Source: Cunninghamella blakesleeana | Taxonomy: Eukaryota; Mucoromycota; Mucoromycetes; Mucorales; Cunninghamellaceae | DNA: 64,000 nucleotides | Assembly (NCBI GenBank): GCA_017871115.1 | Contig: JAFCIZ010000002.1 | Span: 2,129,501-2,193,500 of the forward strand | Direction: 5' to 3' | Part shown: piece by piece, positions 28,036 to 40,817 of the stretch | How positions within the stretch are numbered: position 1 is the stretch's first letter | How the letters are laid out: each line of letters starts with the position of its first letter | Translations under genes and position numbers: made by a program | The notes under the pieces: model-generated | Databases searched by the model: none | What the model saw: only the letters and a program-made list of their open reading frames with translations | What the model was told of the DNA's origin: nothing

Positions 28036-28356
28036 CTATCAGTGGTGTGGATAAACTTGACGCTTTTATTAGAAAAAAATGGTATTATTGATGACGATAA
28101 AGATAGTAAGGATATTTATGAATATAGAATTGATATCAAATATCCTCCTTTTGGTTTTATTTATCTAAATGATATTGATTTTCTTATTGCTCAGCCCACA
28201 GATACTCTCATTGATTTCCCTGTTGGCACCCTACTTTTTATTTTCGTTAGTAATCCCTTTGATCATTTTGTTGGTTATCCTATCAGTTCTACAAGTTATC
28301 ATACCGATTCAAATAATCGCCCTTCTCTGTGCAATTTGATAAATAAAATAAAATGA
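28036..28356 (+). CDS. orphan reading frame, possible gene fragment
   Basis: An open frame of about 106 codons after TAA 28033-28035. It lacks an early ATG; the first in-frame near-start is GTG 28042, so a complete gene cannot be claimed. The composition is protein-like: KDSKDIYEYRIDIKYPPFGF, then IYLNDIDFLIAQPTDTLIDF and FVSNPFDHFVGYPISSTSYH, ending at TGA 28354-28356. A CTATCAG acceptor-like site at about 28036-28042 could make it the last exon of a lost gene. Family not recognised. It lies downstream of the relics in this gap. Confidence 0.3.
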   Translation, partial: LSVVWINLTLLLEKNGIIDDDKDSKDIYEYRIDIKYPPFGFIYLNDIDFLIAQPTDTLIDFPVGTLLFIFVSNPFDHFVGYPISSTSYHTDSNNRPSLCNLINKIK

Positions 28357-28959
28357 AATGAAATGAATATAGAATATTAATATAAACAAAAGCTAATATG
28401 TATACTATCATCGCTATCATTATAACTATCATATATAGTACCTAAATTCGTTACGTATGTACATCAATAACAGAAACATCCTTACTATAACTATCTAATA
28501 ATTTCAAATTATTATATACATCTATGTTAACGGAAGTGAAAACAAAAATCTCAAATAATATATACTCATTTTCCCATATCAACTCCATTGGCCAAACAAA
28601 TAATTTTACCATATTTACAAATAATGAAATCACTATAATTTTTAGCTTTATTTTCTCAAAAAAAAAAAAAAAAACATAATACTAACATCACCACATCCTC
28701 TTCCAAGATGTCATAAAGCGAATATCAGTCTTGTGCATGTAAGTACACAATTTTATCATTAATAACATATAGAGTATCTACTAATTTTAATATATATCCT
28801 TTTCAAAAAAATAGATCGACTGCGTTTTAATTTTCGTGAATTTTCAGAAACTCCTATGCTCTTTAAGACTGTTTTTCTTTTTTAAATCACTCTTTCCTTT
28901 TCAATTTTTTTTTCTTTTCTTTCACTGCTTGATTTTTTAAATACATAAATATATATAGA

Positions 28960-30504
28960 ATGGGAAAAAGAAAGGCATCTGAATCTGAAGTAAAACCTGA
29001 CTCTAAAACTGTTAAAATAAAAATAGCTAATATATCTGAAGATACTGAATCACCTGTATTAGGTAAAAAGTTATTTCATTTTTTAAATATAAAATGTGGA
29101 TTCTATTAAACAATGCTTATTATATATCATTTTATTCTTATTCACTATATAGCTACATTCCCAGGCACTATACCATCTTCAGAAACGGTATTTACACCAT
29201 ATAAACGCAACTATGAAACAGGATCTGCTAAAGCAAATGAAAGAGTAATTGTTGGTGAAACAGAAAAAGTTTTATTTACTGGATCTAACTTTGGAGAAAA
29301 TGGACCAAGAGGAGTTTATTGCGAGTAAGGAATATATTTGATTATAAAAATAAAATAATAATAATAATATAGAAAAATAAAAAGAAGAGAGGAATTGACA
29401 TATATATTTACATGCACTTTACTTTAAAAATAGTTATTATGTTGGTGTTTATTCGAAAAAAGATCGCCAAGTAACTATAACGCCAGCTAGAGTGGTATCA
29501 ATGCGTCGTAATGTAAAAGTATTGATGAATGACACCGTGATGACCAATAATAAAGAAGCACATAAAGAACAACGAGCCAAATTAGGTATGGCATTTGGTA
29601 CAGCCAAAGCTATTAAACAATTACGTGACGAAGAACGCAATGCAGTTCAAGCGGATGATATTTTAGACGAATTATCTCAAGCACAACATGAAATCGGTTT
29701 AGCCACAAGTAATCTTCCTACTCAATCCGAATTAAAACAACAATTAAAAACCGGATTACCTATTCCTAAATACAATATTGATGCTACCTCACCAGAAGAT
29801 GTGTATGATTTGGATAGCATTGTGACACAAGAAGAATTGAACTCCATCCCTATTAAAGAGTTACTTAATGAAGAATCAATGGAAGGTGTTCAAAATTGGT
29901 TACCCTATAGTCGATCCAACTTTGTTAATAATAAAGTATTACAAATTATTACTACTCCTGGTAAAAAAGATCGGAAACGAGCTAGATTATTGGTTTATTT
30001 ATCTTTCCTAATGGCTTATTATTGTAAAATCAAGGATCGAGATTTGAAATCTCGTGAAAAATTAGTTGTTGCTCTTAAAGACCCTTCAGCTGCTATTCTT
30101 CAAGGTTTATCCGATCGATATACTGATGGAAATGTGTAAGTACAATACATGTATTTATATTTAAAAGGGATCTTATATCTATCTGTTTACTTATTATTTT
30201 TGTTTTTTATATTTTTGGTCCAAATAGTCGTACACCATTAATGTCAGATAAACTTTTATGTTATATTTTAACTCTTTATCTCATATTATCTGATTATCAA
30301 TTATTCCCTGATGCTATAGCCAAAGAATTATCATTAAAGTCTAGTAAAGTACAAACGATATTAAGAAATTTGGGTTGTAAAATTGATAAAAGTAGTGCTG
30401 AAGAAGCTAACATTCATGGTTTGGATCCAAAATCAAATGCAAAGAAGGCAACTTTGGTGGTACCATTAACATTCCCTGAATTATCAAGAGGAAAACGTAA
30501 ATGA
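28960..30504 (+). CDS. RPA49: RNA polymerase I subunit RPA49
   Basis: A49-like Pol I subunit (human POLR1E/PAF53), which with A34.5 forms the TFIIF/TFIIE-like subcomplex needed for rRNA transcription initiation and elongation. Four exons (28960-29062, 29153-29324, 29434-30135, 30228-30504) give 417 residues. Seen: an N-terminal dimerisation domain with VGETEKVLFTGSNFGE, YYVGVYSKKDRQVTITPAR and VVSMRRNVKVL; the linker QLKTGLPIPKYNIDATSPED VYDLDSIV; and a C-terminal tandem winged-helix region ending LVVPLTFPELSRGKRK. Basic ends (MGKRK and GKRK) suit a nucleolar protein. The start codon is preceded by the usual T-rich promoter. Confidence 0.88.
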
Positions 30505-31120
30505 AATAATAAAGTCCCATTTTTTTTTCTTCATCATTTTAAACTGTAATTAAAATTATTTTACGTACTTTTTTTCATTATTATATTTAATTTTTTTTTA
30601 ATTACTTGTATTTCATTAACTCTGCATATTATCTATATAAACATCAATAAATATATACGTATTCATTTTTTTTAAAAAGACTCTTTTTTTATGTTTGAAT
30701 ATAAAGTTTTATTATTACGTTTCAGATGTTTTTTCATGCTTTTTTTTAAAAAAAACTAAATGAACGAAAGACGTAAAGAACGATAGTTTTACTGCTGACA
30801 CTATTTATTATTAACCTAATTTAGATAAAAAAACATGCTGTGAATAAATTTTCATATGATCTTTGTTCAATTTTTTTAAATTTTTTTTAAACACCTACCT
30901 TTTTTCTTTTTAAACTTTCTCTTTCTTTTTCTCCTCACTTTTTTCCTTTCTCTCTCTCACACTCACTTATTTAATTACGATCCTTTTCTAATTAATAATC
31001 CCTTTACTCTCGTTCTTTTATTTTATTTTTTATTTTTTATTTTTTTATGAAACAAGAAATAAAAGAATAATAATATTTTTTTTTAAAAAATTATCAGAAT
31101 AGAGGAAAAATAAAAAAAAC
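30505..31120. other. AT-rich intergenic region
   Basis: 616 bp between two same-strand genes. It contains pyrimidine-rich stretches (about 30900-30965, CTTTCTCTCTCTC) that probably belong to the next promoter. No gene was seen. Confidence 0.65.
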
Positions 31121-32857
31121 ATGGCAAACAGCAAAGAAAAGAATAGTTATACATCACCTTATAGTATCAATAAATTAGACACCATCCCTACACCTATACT
31201 CAATATTCTGGTGACATTAGGACCATTATTTCAGTTTATTAAGCAAACAATTGATATTATTCAATGGAAAGGACCATCGCCAAGACATAGTTTATTATTA
31301 TTTTTAATATGGAATGGAATCTGTTTATGGACATGGCAAGTATTAATGTTTCTTCTCCCTGGTCTTGTACTTTACAAACTCGGCCATGATTGGTTACGAG
31401 TACGTACATTAAGAACCCGCCGGGATCGATTAGAAAGAATTCGCTTGCAACAATTGGAAAAACAAAAAAGACAACATGAAGATAAAGATCATGAAGACGA
31501 TGAACGATTAAAACAGCAAAGATTACAACAACAAAGAGAAACGGAAGAAGAAGAATTGATTTCAAGAAAAATCCAACCTCAAGGCCAAGTATCGCTGGAC
31601 GATACCTTGACGAATATCATGGTGATTAATGGGTTTGTGGATCGTGGATTGAAAGATTTGGAATATATTTTACTTCATTTCTTGGATGGAACAAGACCTG
31701 AAATTTTAATTGCTACTCTAAGCCTTCTAGTCTATGTGATCCCCTTTTGGTTTTTATTAGTATGGTTCCTGGGTACTCATGGTATGTTAGCTTTACTTGG
31801 ATCGGCTTATTTATTTTCTTTTTCACCTTGGTATCGTGTCTTGGTGTGCGCTATTCAACGTCAACCTTTATTAAGATATATAGCTTCTACATTATGGGCT
31901 TATAGTATTGCGGTAGTAACTTCTTGGAAAGCTTTTGATTTCCTTGGCAATTTAAGAATTTCTTCTTCAGTAGATCAAACTCAACCTCAAACAAACGTTT
32001 TTAAAAAATGGTTCTCTTATGTAAGAAGAAAGGCTCAAGATGAAAAACAATTAGCTATTAACCAATTAAAAACAAAACAGCAACAAAATGATGAAAATAA
32101 TAATAAATCAAGAAGTGAAATGATTTTCCAATTTGAAGTGTACGAAAATCAGGTAATAATAATCATAATAATTAATAGGAGAAAAAAATTAACAAATAAA
32201 TATATAAAATGACAAGGAAGAAGGAAGTATTTATTTTATTCTCTAATTTAATTATTTATTTTATTTTTATTTATCATTTATAGAGATGGTGGTTAGGTGC
32301 CAATTGGACAACGAATATGCTTAATACTGAACGAAATGCTTGGTAAGTTTATGATATATGATAAATTAAGGTTTATTATAAAACAAATACATAAACAAAA
32401 AACTGGAAAGGGATGTTTTATGTATTAATAAATAAAATCAATTTGACTATTTATTTATGTTAATGCTAATAGGACGGATAATCAATTGGCATCTATTACT
32501 TCAAAGGAAGGATTTCAATTACCTGAAGCTACTGAAAAAATTACCTATTTAGGACCTAACAAAAACATTAAGCAGGTAACAAGAAAAGTATGGAGTTGGG
32601 CTGATAATGATTGGTGGGTTGATATGACAGGTGAGTTGGATGGATTAATAGATCACAACGGTTGGGAATATGGTAATAATGCTTGGCAAAATTTTACTGG
32701 TATACCTACTATGCAAACATTTACAAGAAGAAGAAGATGGTGTCGTAGAGCTCGTTTAGTTGAAAGAATATATACCGACGATTCAACAAATAATAATAAT
32801 AACAATAATAATAATGACCAAAACATTGGAATGAGAAGACGTAATATTTACTATTAA
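31121..32857 (+). CDS. Pex30/Pex24-like peroxin with dysferlin domain
   Basis: Three exons (31121-32152, 32284-32342, 32473-32857) give 491 residues. Architecture: a reticulon-like hydrophobic N-half with membrane segments at ~58-85 (LLLFLIWNGICLWTWQVLMF) and ~193-245; between them a charged, Arg/Gln/Glu-rich coiled-coil-like stretch (~95-150). The C-terminal dysferlin domain has FEVYENQRWWLGANWT, then VWSWADNDWWVDMTGELDGL, IDHNGWEYGNNAW and TRRRRWCRRARLVE, the Trp-rich DysF-N/DysF-C signature. In yeasts Pex23/24/30-family ER proteins of this layout control peroxisome and lipid-droplet budding. A poly-Asn run near the C-terminus comes from (AAT)n. Which Pex23/24/29/30/31/32 paralogue it matches cannot be told. 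Confidence 0.85.
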
Positions 32858-33456
32858 AAAAAGTATTACATATATATGATTTTGTGAAACATATAATACA
32901 TATATATAAATATAAATATTAAATATTTTGAGAAATGCATATATTATTTGAAAAAGTAAAATAATAATAAAAAAAAAAAGAATACTTCTAATATATTTTA
33001 CCTGTAATTCAATAAAAATGAATCACGTTCAATTTTTTAATAAAAAAGAATATGTAACAAAATCTGAAATAAGAAATGAAAGAAATATCATATGACAAAA
33101 AAAAATCTATATGTTTAAAACTTTTTTTTGATTTTTTCAGACTAATGTTTATAATTTTATTTTTTTATAAAAAAAATGGTTGGATATAAAGGAAAATAGA
33201 AAAAAATTGATGGAATAAAAATGGATTAAATGTGTTTGTTTATGTTTGAGTATATGTATATATGTGTGAGAGAGTATATATCTGTGTGAATGAATGTGTG
33301 TGAGAAAGAGTAATATTAAAAAGAAGAGAATGCAAAGAAAATAAATAAAAAAAAAAAAAAACAAAAAATAAAGTGGCGTGAGCAGATGATTTGATCAAAA
33401 TTAAATAAACGATATCTCCTTTCGTGGGAAAGGAAATTCCAAAAGAGATATGTGTA
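32858..33456. other. AT-rich interval, convergent 3' ends
   Basis: 599 bp between convergent genes, with T and A tracts and a (TGTGTGAG)-like purine/pyrimidine patch at about 33238-33310. No gene was seen. Confidence 0.6.
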
Positions 33457-34011
33457 TTAATCCATTAAAATATGTTGTAATTCATCATCGTCGTTAGCAA
33501 CTTCCATTAATAAAGACATGAGATTAGCCATATCAGCGCCAGATCTTAACCAGCAATAAGAGCGAACCCTTTCTAACCGTTGTAGAGCTGGATGAGTTGT
33601 TGACAATTCCCCTTCTTGATTCAATCTTGTCCTTTCAATAACTACTTCTTCCTTTGCTTCACTAATTAAGCGTTGTAAATGAATAGGTAGAGCGTAAAGA
33701 TCATCAGTTACAGTGGCTTCGGCTAAAAAGGCTGCCATATTAGGTGCTGAAAATAAGTTTAATAAATAATTATATTTAAAAGGAGGATTATATTCGTCTT
33801 CTCTAAAACTATTATTCTCTGTCGTTGCTGTAAAATAATAATCATTATGATCTTCACCTAAATTATATATATTATTATTATTATTATTATTATTAAAGTA
33901 AGAGGAACAATATTCACAAGAATGACTTAAAGAATGAGAACAAGGTATACTATAAGGTGAAAAGGTATAATCCATTTGTTTTTTATTTAAATCCATAGAA
34001 AGTATATTCAT
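33457..34011 (-). CDS. hypothetical protein, 184 residues
   Basis: Intronless frame from ATG 34011 to the stop at 33457. The N-terminal half is low-complexity: SHSLSHSCEYCSSYF with Cys pairs, then poly-Asn from (AAT)n. The C-terminal half is ordered-looking and conserved in style: NMAAFLAEATVTDDLYALPI, HLQRLISEAKEEVVIERTRL, then HPALQRLERVRSYCWLRSGA and an acidic end (DDDELQHILMD). It is helix-rich with no catalytic motif and no membrane segment. I do not recognise the family. The coding status is supported by normal GC and the absence of low complexity in the last 100 codons. Confidence 0.65.
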   Translation of the reverse strand: MNILSMDLNKKQMDYTFSPYSIPCSHSLSHSCEYCSSYFNNNNNNNNIYNLGEDHNDYYFTATTENNSFREDEYNPPFKYNYLLNLFSAPNMAAFLAEATVTDDLYALPIHLQRLISEAKEEVVIERTRLNQEGELSTTHPALQRLERVRSYCWLRSGADMANLMSLLMEVANDDDELQHILMD

Positions 34012-35222
34012 TATAAAACAAATAAATAGGAGGTTTTCTGCCTAAAATAAAATAAAAAAATGAAAAAGAGAAAAAGAAGAGTGAGGAAAAAAATTGAGAT
34101 GTAAATATTTAAAAAAAAATATGATACCTAAAAAATCGGAGTCTAAACCCGCCAAATCGTTTTTCTTCCTCTTTTTTTTTTTCAACTAAAATGAATTCAG
34201 GAACTGAATGGTTTTATATATTATTAAGTTAGGAAGTTGTTTCATCCATTAAAATAGACCCATAGTTCTTTTATTCTATTACATAATATCAAAGAACATA
34301 TATTGATGATTATAATATATTTTAATAATGGTGTGAACTTTTATATATATAAATATAATTATACAATTATAAAATAAAATGGAGATGAATACTATAGTTA
34401 TTTTTTCAATCCGCGGAGAGGCTGATCAACATTTTGTTTTTTGTTTTTTTATATAAGATTTTCCAGATTTTTCATTTTCATTTTCATTTTCATTTTCATT
34501 TTTTTTTTTTTTTTTTTTTTTTCACATAAATCATGTTTTATGATCGCTTAAATAAATTAATTAAAACCTCGATCACTCAATGTACAAAAAGAAATACAGT
34601 TATCAAAATACGTAACATTAATAATATATGTGTTTTATCTTCCGCTAGCATACACCATTTTTAATTGGTTCATTTTTTATTTTTCAGCATAAAACTAATA
34701 ATAAATAATAAAAAGAGAAAAATGGTAACGAAATAATCGATCACGTTTTCTTTTTTTTGAAAAAAAAAAATAAAGTTAATAGTATAATGATAATATAATA
34801 TATAAAAGGTGTATAAAATACGTGTTTATTACGGATAACTGAATATTATATATTTATTTCTAAACATAATTAATGCCATTAAAATGTTTTTTCTTTTTTC
34901 GTAAGTGTAACATGACGAAGGTAGATAATACCGTATCACAAATTACAACAAGGCAATGTGCCAAAGATAATGGCTTTTAATCAATCAATGATAAATTAGG
35001 TGACTAACCCTTTACGTACAATTATTACTTTTTTAAGATTTTTTTATTATTTGCCGTTAATCATCATACTTTTTTTTAAGTTATTACCTATTGATGATTT
35101 ATTATATTAATTTAATAATAAAAAAAAAAAAATGAAAAATGAAAACATATATAAAGGGTAGAATTAGTTTCTTTTTTCGATTTTTTTATTTCATATTTTT
35201 TCTAACAAAAATAATTAAGATC
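34012..35222. other. divergent AT-rich promoter region
   Basis: 1.2 kb between the hypothetical gene and RNase T2. It holds a (TTTTCA)n run ending in a 22-nt poly-T tract (about 34468-34522). A GC-rich island around 34410-34424 contains CCGCGGA. A T-tract/A-tract switch lies at about 34750-34770. No gene was seen. Confidence 0.6.
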
Positions 35223-36250
35223 ATGAAGACTGGTATCTTTTTCACTTTGGCTGCTACTGTTGCAAATGTCCTTGCTATCCCTACTTTAGTGTCAAGACAA
35301 GATTCTTGCCCAAGTAAATAAAAAGACCATAAAAAAAAATAACATTTTTTAATAATCATGTATAACTCATTTTTTTATTTTTTAATAATTTAGGGGATGC
35401 TATCTCATGCTCCAGCAACAGCGGTGGTGAATGTTGCTCTCCTACCAATGGTATTCTTCTCTTAGTTCAACAATGGGTTCCTGGTTATGGTCCTGATGAT
35501 CAATTTACCATTCACGGTTTATGTAAAAAATAAATCAAACAAATGATTTTTATTTATTTATTTATGTTTCCCTCCTTATTTAATATTAATATATATATAT
35601 GCATATTTTTAAAAAAAATCACTCATTGTGAATATAGGGCCCGATACTTGCTCTGGAGGTCAAACTGGTGACAATGGTTGCGATGATTCAAGATTATATA
35701 CTAATCTCGGTAGTATTATTCAAAAAAATGGTACTCTTTACAATGATATGAATACCTACTGGCCAAGTTATAAAAATGATAATCCTAGCTTTTGGTCTCA
35801 TGAATGGAATAAACATGGTAATAATAAATGTCACTAATACAAAAAAATAAAAATAAAATAAAAAAACTTAAAATTAATGTTTATTTATTTATATATAAAT
35901 TAAAAAAAGGTACTTGTGTATCTACCTTACAACCTAAATGTTATAGCGATTATAAGCAATATTCTGATGTTTATGATTACTTTGGCAAAACTCTTCAATT
36001 ACGCCAACAATATAATTTGTATGATGCTCTTTCTAAAGCTCAAATTACTCCTGGAGATTCCTATGATGCTCAAGATATGGAAAGTGCTCTTCAAAATGCC
36101 TTTGGTGTCCAACCTCAAGTTAATTGTAAAGATGGAAAATTAAATGAAATCTGGTTATATTTCAACGTCAAAAATGGAAATACTTATGTTCCTATTGATA
36201 CTATTAATGAATCAAGTTGCTCTGGTAGCGTTAACTATCCTACTAAATAA
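35223..36250 (+). CDS. secreted ribonuclease T2 (RNase Rh-like)
   Basis: Four exons (35223-35313, 35394-35522, 35638-35817, 35910-36250) give 246 residues. A signal peptide of ~18 residues (MKTGIFFTLAATVANVLA) precedes a short propeptide. Both RNase T2 catalytic boxes are present: FTIHGLWPDTC (His71) and WSHEWNKHGTC (His128, Glu129, Lys132, His133). Paired cysteines and the C-terminal SCSGSVNYPTK closely resemble Rhizopus RNase Rh. It cleaves single-stranded RNA to 2',3'-cyclic phosphates outside the cell or in the vacuole. Intron 2 splits the Trp codon of HGLWP, and intron 3 the Gly codon of KHGTC. An upstream in-frame ATG (35139) is less likely because it would hide the signal peptide. Confidence 0.93.
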
Positions 36251-36472
36251 ATATAAATATAAATACTTTATTTAAAAACGATTAATTTATTTTGTATTTT
36301 TATAATAAAAACGTCAAAAATTATTTTTTTTTTTAATCATAAAAAGACTGCTGGATTTAAATTTTTAAAAAAAATTAAGATTTAAAATATTTCTACCAAC
36401 TTTTTTCTTTTTCACTCTTTTTTCTTATTAATCTATGTTTTATTTTTTTATTAAAAAAGCAAGAAACTATAA

Positions 36473-36719
36473 ATGCCAACTATTCAAGCTTTAGATAATA
36501 ATACTATACAACATATTAATTCTGGTCAAGTAATTACAACTATTGATGTTATTATTAAAGAATTGTTAGAGTAAGTATAACTGGATATTAATTAGGAAAA
36601 TCTATATTTATAAACGTGGCCATTATTCTTACTCTTTTTTGAAACTATTAGAAATTCATTAGACGCAGGTGCCAATAATATCGATATCAAAATAGTTAAT
36701 GGTGGTTTACAGCTGATAG

Positions 36720-36753
<34 letters not shown>

Positions 36754-38779
36754 TAATTATAAACATTTATGTGTGTAGAGTACTGTGCTATCTTTTTATT
36801 TAGACTTTTCTCCTTTTTTCCCTTTTTTATAATATGTATGATAGATTAAAGATAATGGTAGTGGGATATTATTAGAAGATAGGCTATATATTGGAAAACA
36901 ACACTATACGTCAAAAATATCAAAATTTGAAGATTTAGAGAAATTAAGTAGTTTTGGATTTAGAGGTAATTTTATTTAATCAAAGATTTTTATAAAATTT
37001 TTTATGTGCATTGTCTATATTTGACGTTAAATTAAGTATTCACTTTATTCTAATTTTTTTATTTGTATTTTTTTTTTTTTAAAAAAAAAAAAGGTGAAGC
37101 TTTGCACGCGTTATGTGTTTTGGCAGAAGTTCAAATTACAACAAAAACTAAAAATGATAAAGTAGCAATCTGTTATCAGCTAGATAAAAATGGTGATATA
37201 ATAAGGTAAATTAACGACAATCTAATTTTTATTATTAATGTTATTATTATTATTATTAAAACGAATATCATTATTATTATTATTATTATGTTAGTGAAAC
37301 ACCTTCAGGAAACATATCTTCTTCAGGAACAATTGTATCTATTTTAAAACCGTTTATTAATATACCAGTTAGAAGGCAGGTAAGAACGAAATATAATAGA
37401 TTATTAAATTATCATTAAACATAATACATGAATCCAGTTATTAATGCAATTTTTACTGTTATACCAATGATTTTTTTTAATAATAGATTGTTGAAAAAAC
37501 AAAAGCGACAACTGTCAACCGTATTCAAGATTTAGTCATTAAATATAGTCTATCTCACCCTTCAGTACGGTTATCATTAAAACAGTTACAAAATACACTT
37601 GGCCAAAATAAATCACAACCAGTATGGATCAAACCTACGACAAAGTGTTTACTAGATGGCGTTCGTATGATTTATGGAAGAGATTTAGCATCTATGTTAG
37701 AAGAAGTGAAATATAAATCAATAAATGTTGAAGAACCAGAGAATGAAGAGCATGATAATAGTGACGATGATGTGCCAGCTTTAAAGTTAAATTGTTTGCT
37801 ACCAACAAAAAATTCAGATCCAAATATACTATTTAAAAATAGCAATGTTTTTGTTTACGTCAATCAACGTCCAATTAATTATTTTAAATCAAATTTAAAA
37901 GAACTCGTTGCTATGGTACGACAGCGATATAAACGTGTTTTGGACCTTGCAAATGGTAATATATATATATATATATATATATATAACTGACATATATTAA
38001 AATAGTTATTTATGTTATTATTATTTTCTTTAATATATTTACGTTAATAATTAATATAGACGATAATGTAAAATCACCTTTTATGTATATTGATATTCAA
38101 ACATCGCAAAATTCCTACGACGGTAAAACTAATATATGCATAGTTTTTTGACATCTTTTTTTTTTTTAAAAAAAAAAAAAAGTCTTGATAAAATACCGAT
38201 ATTCATATGTTATTATATACATACTGTATTATATTATATTATATAGTTAATATTGAACCTGACAAATCCATAGCTATTTTTTTGAACAAACAAAGAATTT
38301 TAGATACTATGGAAAAATTATTAGACAATTTTTATGGATCATTCTTTAATAATACTTTATCTCATCGTATGGAAGAAATGTAAGTGGTAATATAATTGCC
38401 ATAGTTATATATGTTTTTCACGGCTTTCAATTATACTCATTATTATTATATTAATATGAGCAGACCGCTAGACAATGATTCACATACCTCAATATCATCA
38501 CAAAGCATCGCCTTGAATGGAGAAGTTAGTACAATGGATAATTTTGGCGGAGGCATCAATGACATACCGAAAACATTAGAAAGAAATTATTATGACCAAG
38601 ATACAAGAGATGAAGTTGATGAAGTTGATGAATTAGAACCAGAAAATGACCAATTAATAGATGATTCGCCTTCATTTACAATGGAATTAGACGAAAATGT
38701 ATTAGACACAGATAGAAACATAATTAAACATACTACCATGGATATGGATCACATCGATAATCATCAACACTATCGCCAC

Positions 38780-38820
<41 letters not shown>

Positions 38821-40595
38821 AGCTCAAACAAGAAATTCAAGAGTAAATGATATGGACTTGGATTGGCAAGTTGAAAATACACCTGAAAATACACATACAT
38901 CAGAATTGATCCATACACCTAAAATGAATTTTACATCTACTTCACATTCAGTGAATGATCGATCTTCTAATTTATTTCAGCCTAGTTGGTTTGATCGGTT
39001 TCATAGAAAGCAAGTTGGCACTAATTCTGACACTACAACCCCTGTGAAGCAAACATCATTTCACCGTAGATCAGCATTACTATCTACAAGTAGTGATATA
39101 AATCAACCAAAACGTTTACGTGTACAAAGTAGTATAGATGGCCATCTTGAACATACTACACTTGCAAGACCATTACATTCCCCACACGTTTTAAATACCA
39201 TAACACATACAAATGAGCAAAATAATGACAAACTAATAGATCATCACCATGAACAATCTACAAAAGCATTGAGCCCTTTACTAACTCCTTCCACTTCATC
39301 TACAACACAACAGTCGTTAAAAAATTCTAATATATCTGGAAACTCGCTTAGAAGGCGAGACATTGAATCTATATTAAAACCAGCTTCGCCCTTCTCGCCA
39401 TTATCCTCCATTTCAAACCTTAGTAATAATATTAGTGATGATGAATCATTAACTTGTACATTAAATAATATTTCCATTGCTAAAACCCCATCCACTATCG
39501 AAGCATTAACTAAAAGTTACCGTCAATTCCGTCATCGATATTCGTACTTTTATAGAAAGCCTTTAGACGAATATTGTCAACAAATAAATTCATATACATC
39601 ATCATCGCCTAACAATGAAAATCAGCCGTATGCATCTAGAGTTATTTTTTCAAATGACCCATCATCAACACATGATAATAATTTATGTTTTATTACTCAA
39701 AATATCGATACAGATGCTGGTTGGCTAATAAAGAATATTGACGCTGTGGATGTTATCAAGTAAATTTTAACTAACTTACATTTATAGACTAATATATGCG
39801 AGCTTTTTTTATTTATTTTTATTCTTTAACTATATTATTCATATAGATTATTACAAAAACACCAATTTCAGAAATATATGGATGATTATATTTTGGATTG
39901 TGACATTACATTGGATCACCCAGCCCAATTAAAAATTAGGTATATAAAGACCATAATTATAAAAAAAAAAAGAAATGAGATTTAAATAATTTATACTTAT
40001 ATATCTTTACTTTTAATAGTAAAGATAACTGCTTTTATAATATAATCACTTCTTTGGCTAAACAAGAACAGCTCGATGATACTGCCCACTCTTATTCAAA
40101 AATTACAGACCCAAGAATAATCTCTAATGGGTTTCATGCTCAATGGCGAAGAGGTGATATCATTATTTAAAACAAAAGCATATTTATATATTTTATCTAA
40201 ACCGTTCCATTAATTTATATTTTATTTTAATTTGCCATTTTTTTAATTATTTCTATATAATAATAGAACCACAAACTAATGACTTGATTATACAAATAAC
40301 ATCTATAGCTGATATAAAAGGATATGGATTGGTTGATTTCAAGGAATTATTAACCCTTATACAACAGGATGAATATCAACATTATAATGAAATTACCTCT
40401 TTCTCAAAATTACGACCATCCAAAGTAGTAGATTATTTTACAAAATTGGCAAAAGAAAAAGCAAATACTGCCTATCCATCAAAATTAGCTTCATCATATG
40501 AACCATTATTGGAAAAAATATTTTCTACCTATTTGGATGAAAATAAAAATAATGATAGCAAAATAAGCGGATCATTAGTATATTCCTTACTATAA
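36473..40595 (+). CDS. PMS1: MutL homologue of the PMS1/yeast MLH2 type
   Basis: Mismatch-repair MutL family. Twelve exons: 36473-36570, 36652-36721, 36845-36965, 37094-37205, 37295-37379, 37487-37955, 38060-38122, 38247-38379, 38464-39759, 39847-39939, 40020-40153, 40267-40595. Total 1000 residues; exon 9 could also start at 38461. The GHKL ATPase has KELLENSLDAGA (Glu30, Asn34), DNGSGI and SSFGFRGEALHAL, then the S5-like NVFVYVNQRPI and VNIEPDKSIAIFLNKQ. The N-terminus is closest to human PMS1 (= yeast Mlh2), not PMS2. A ~450-residue Ser/Asn-rich linker with poly-Asn follows. The short C-terminal domain lacks the DQHA(x2)E(x4)E endonuclease motif, fitting an MLH1 partner with an accessory role. 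PMS1 is used in the human sense. Confidence 0.85.
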
Positions 40596-40817
40596 AAACT
40601 TTTTATTTTTTAAATAAAAAAGGAATATATATACATATATGTTTATTGAAAAAAAAAAGTTTATATTTATATATAAAAATAACAATATAATAAAAAAAGA
40701 GTAATAATAATAAATTGTATAAGCTTATAATGGGATATCTATATCTATGTACTGTTCTATAAGTAATGAGGGATATTTATATGTATATATATAATTAAAA
40801 GGATGGATATGTATATA

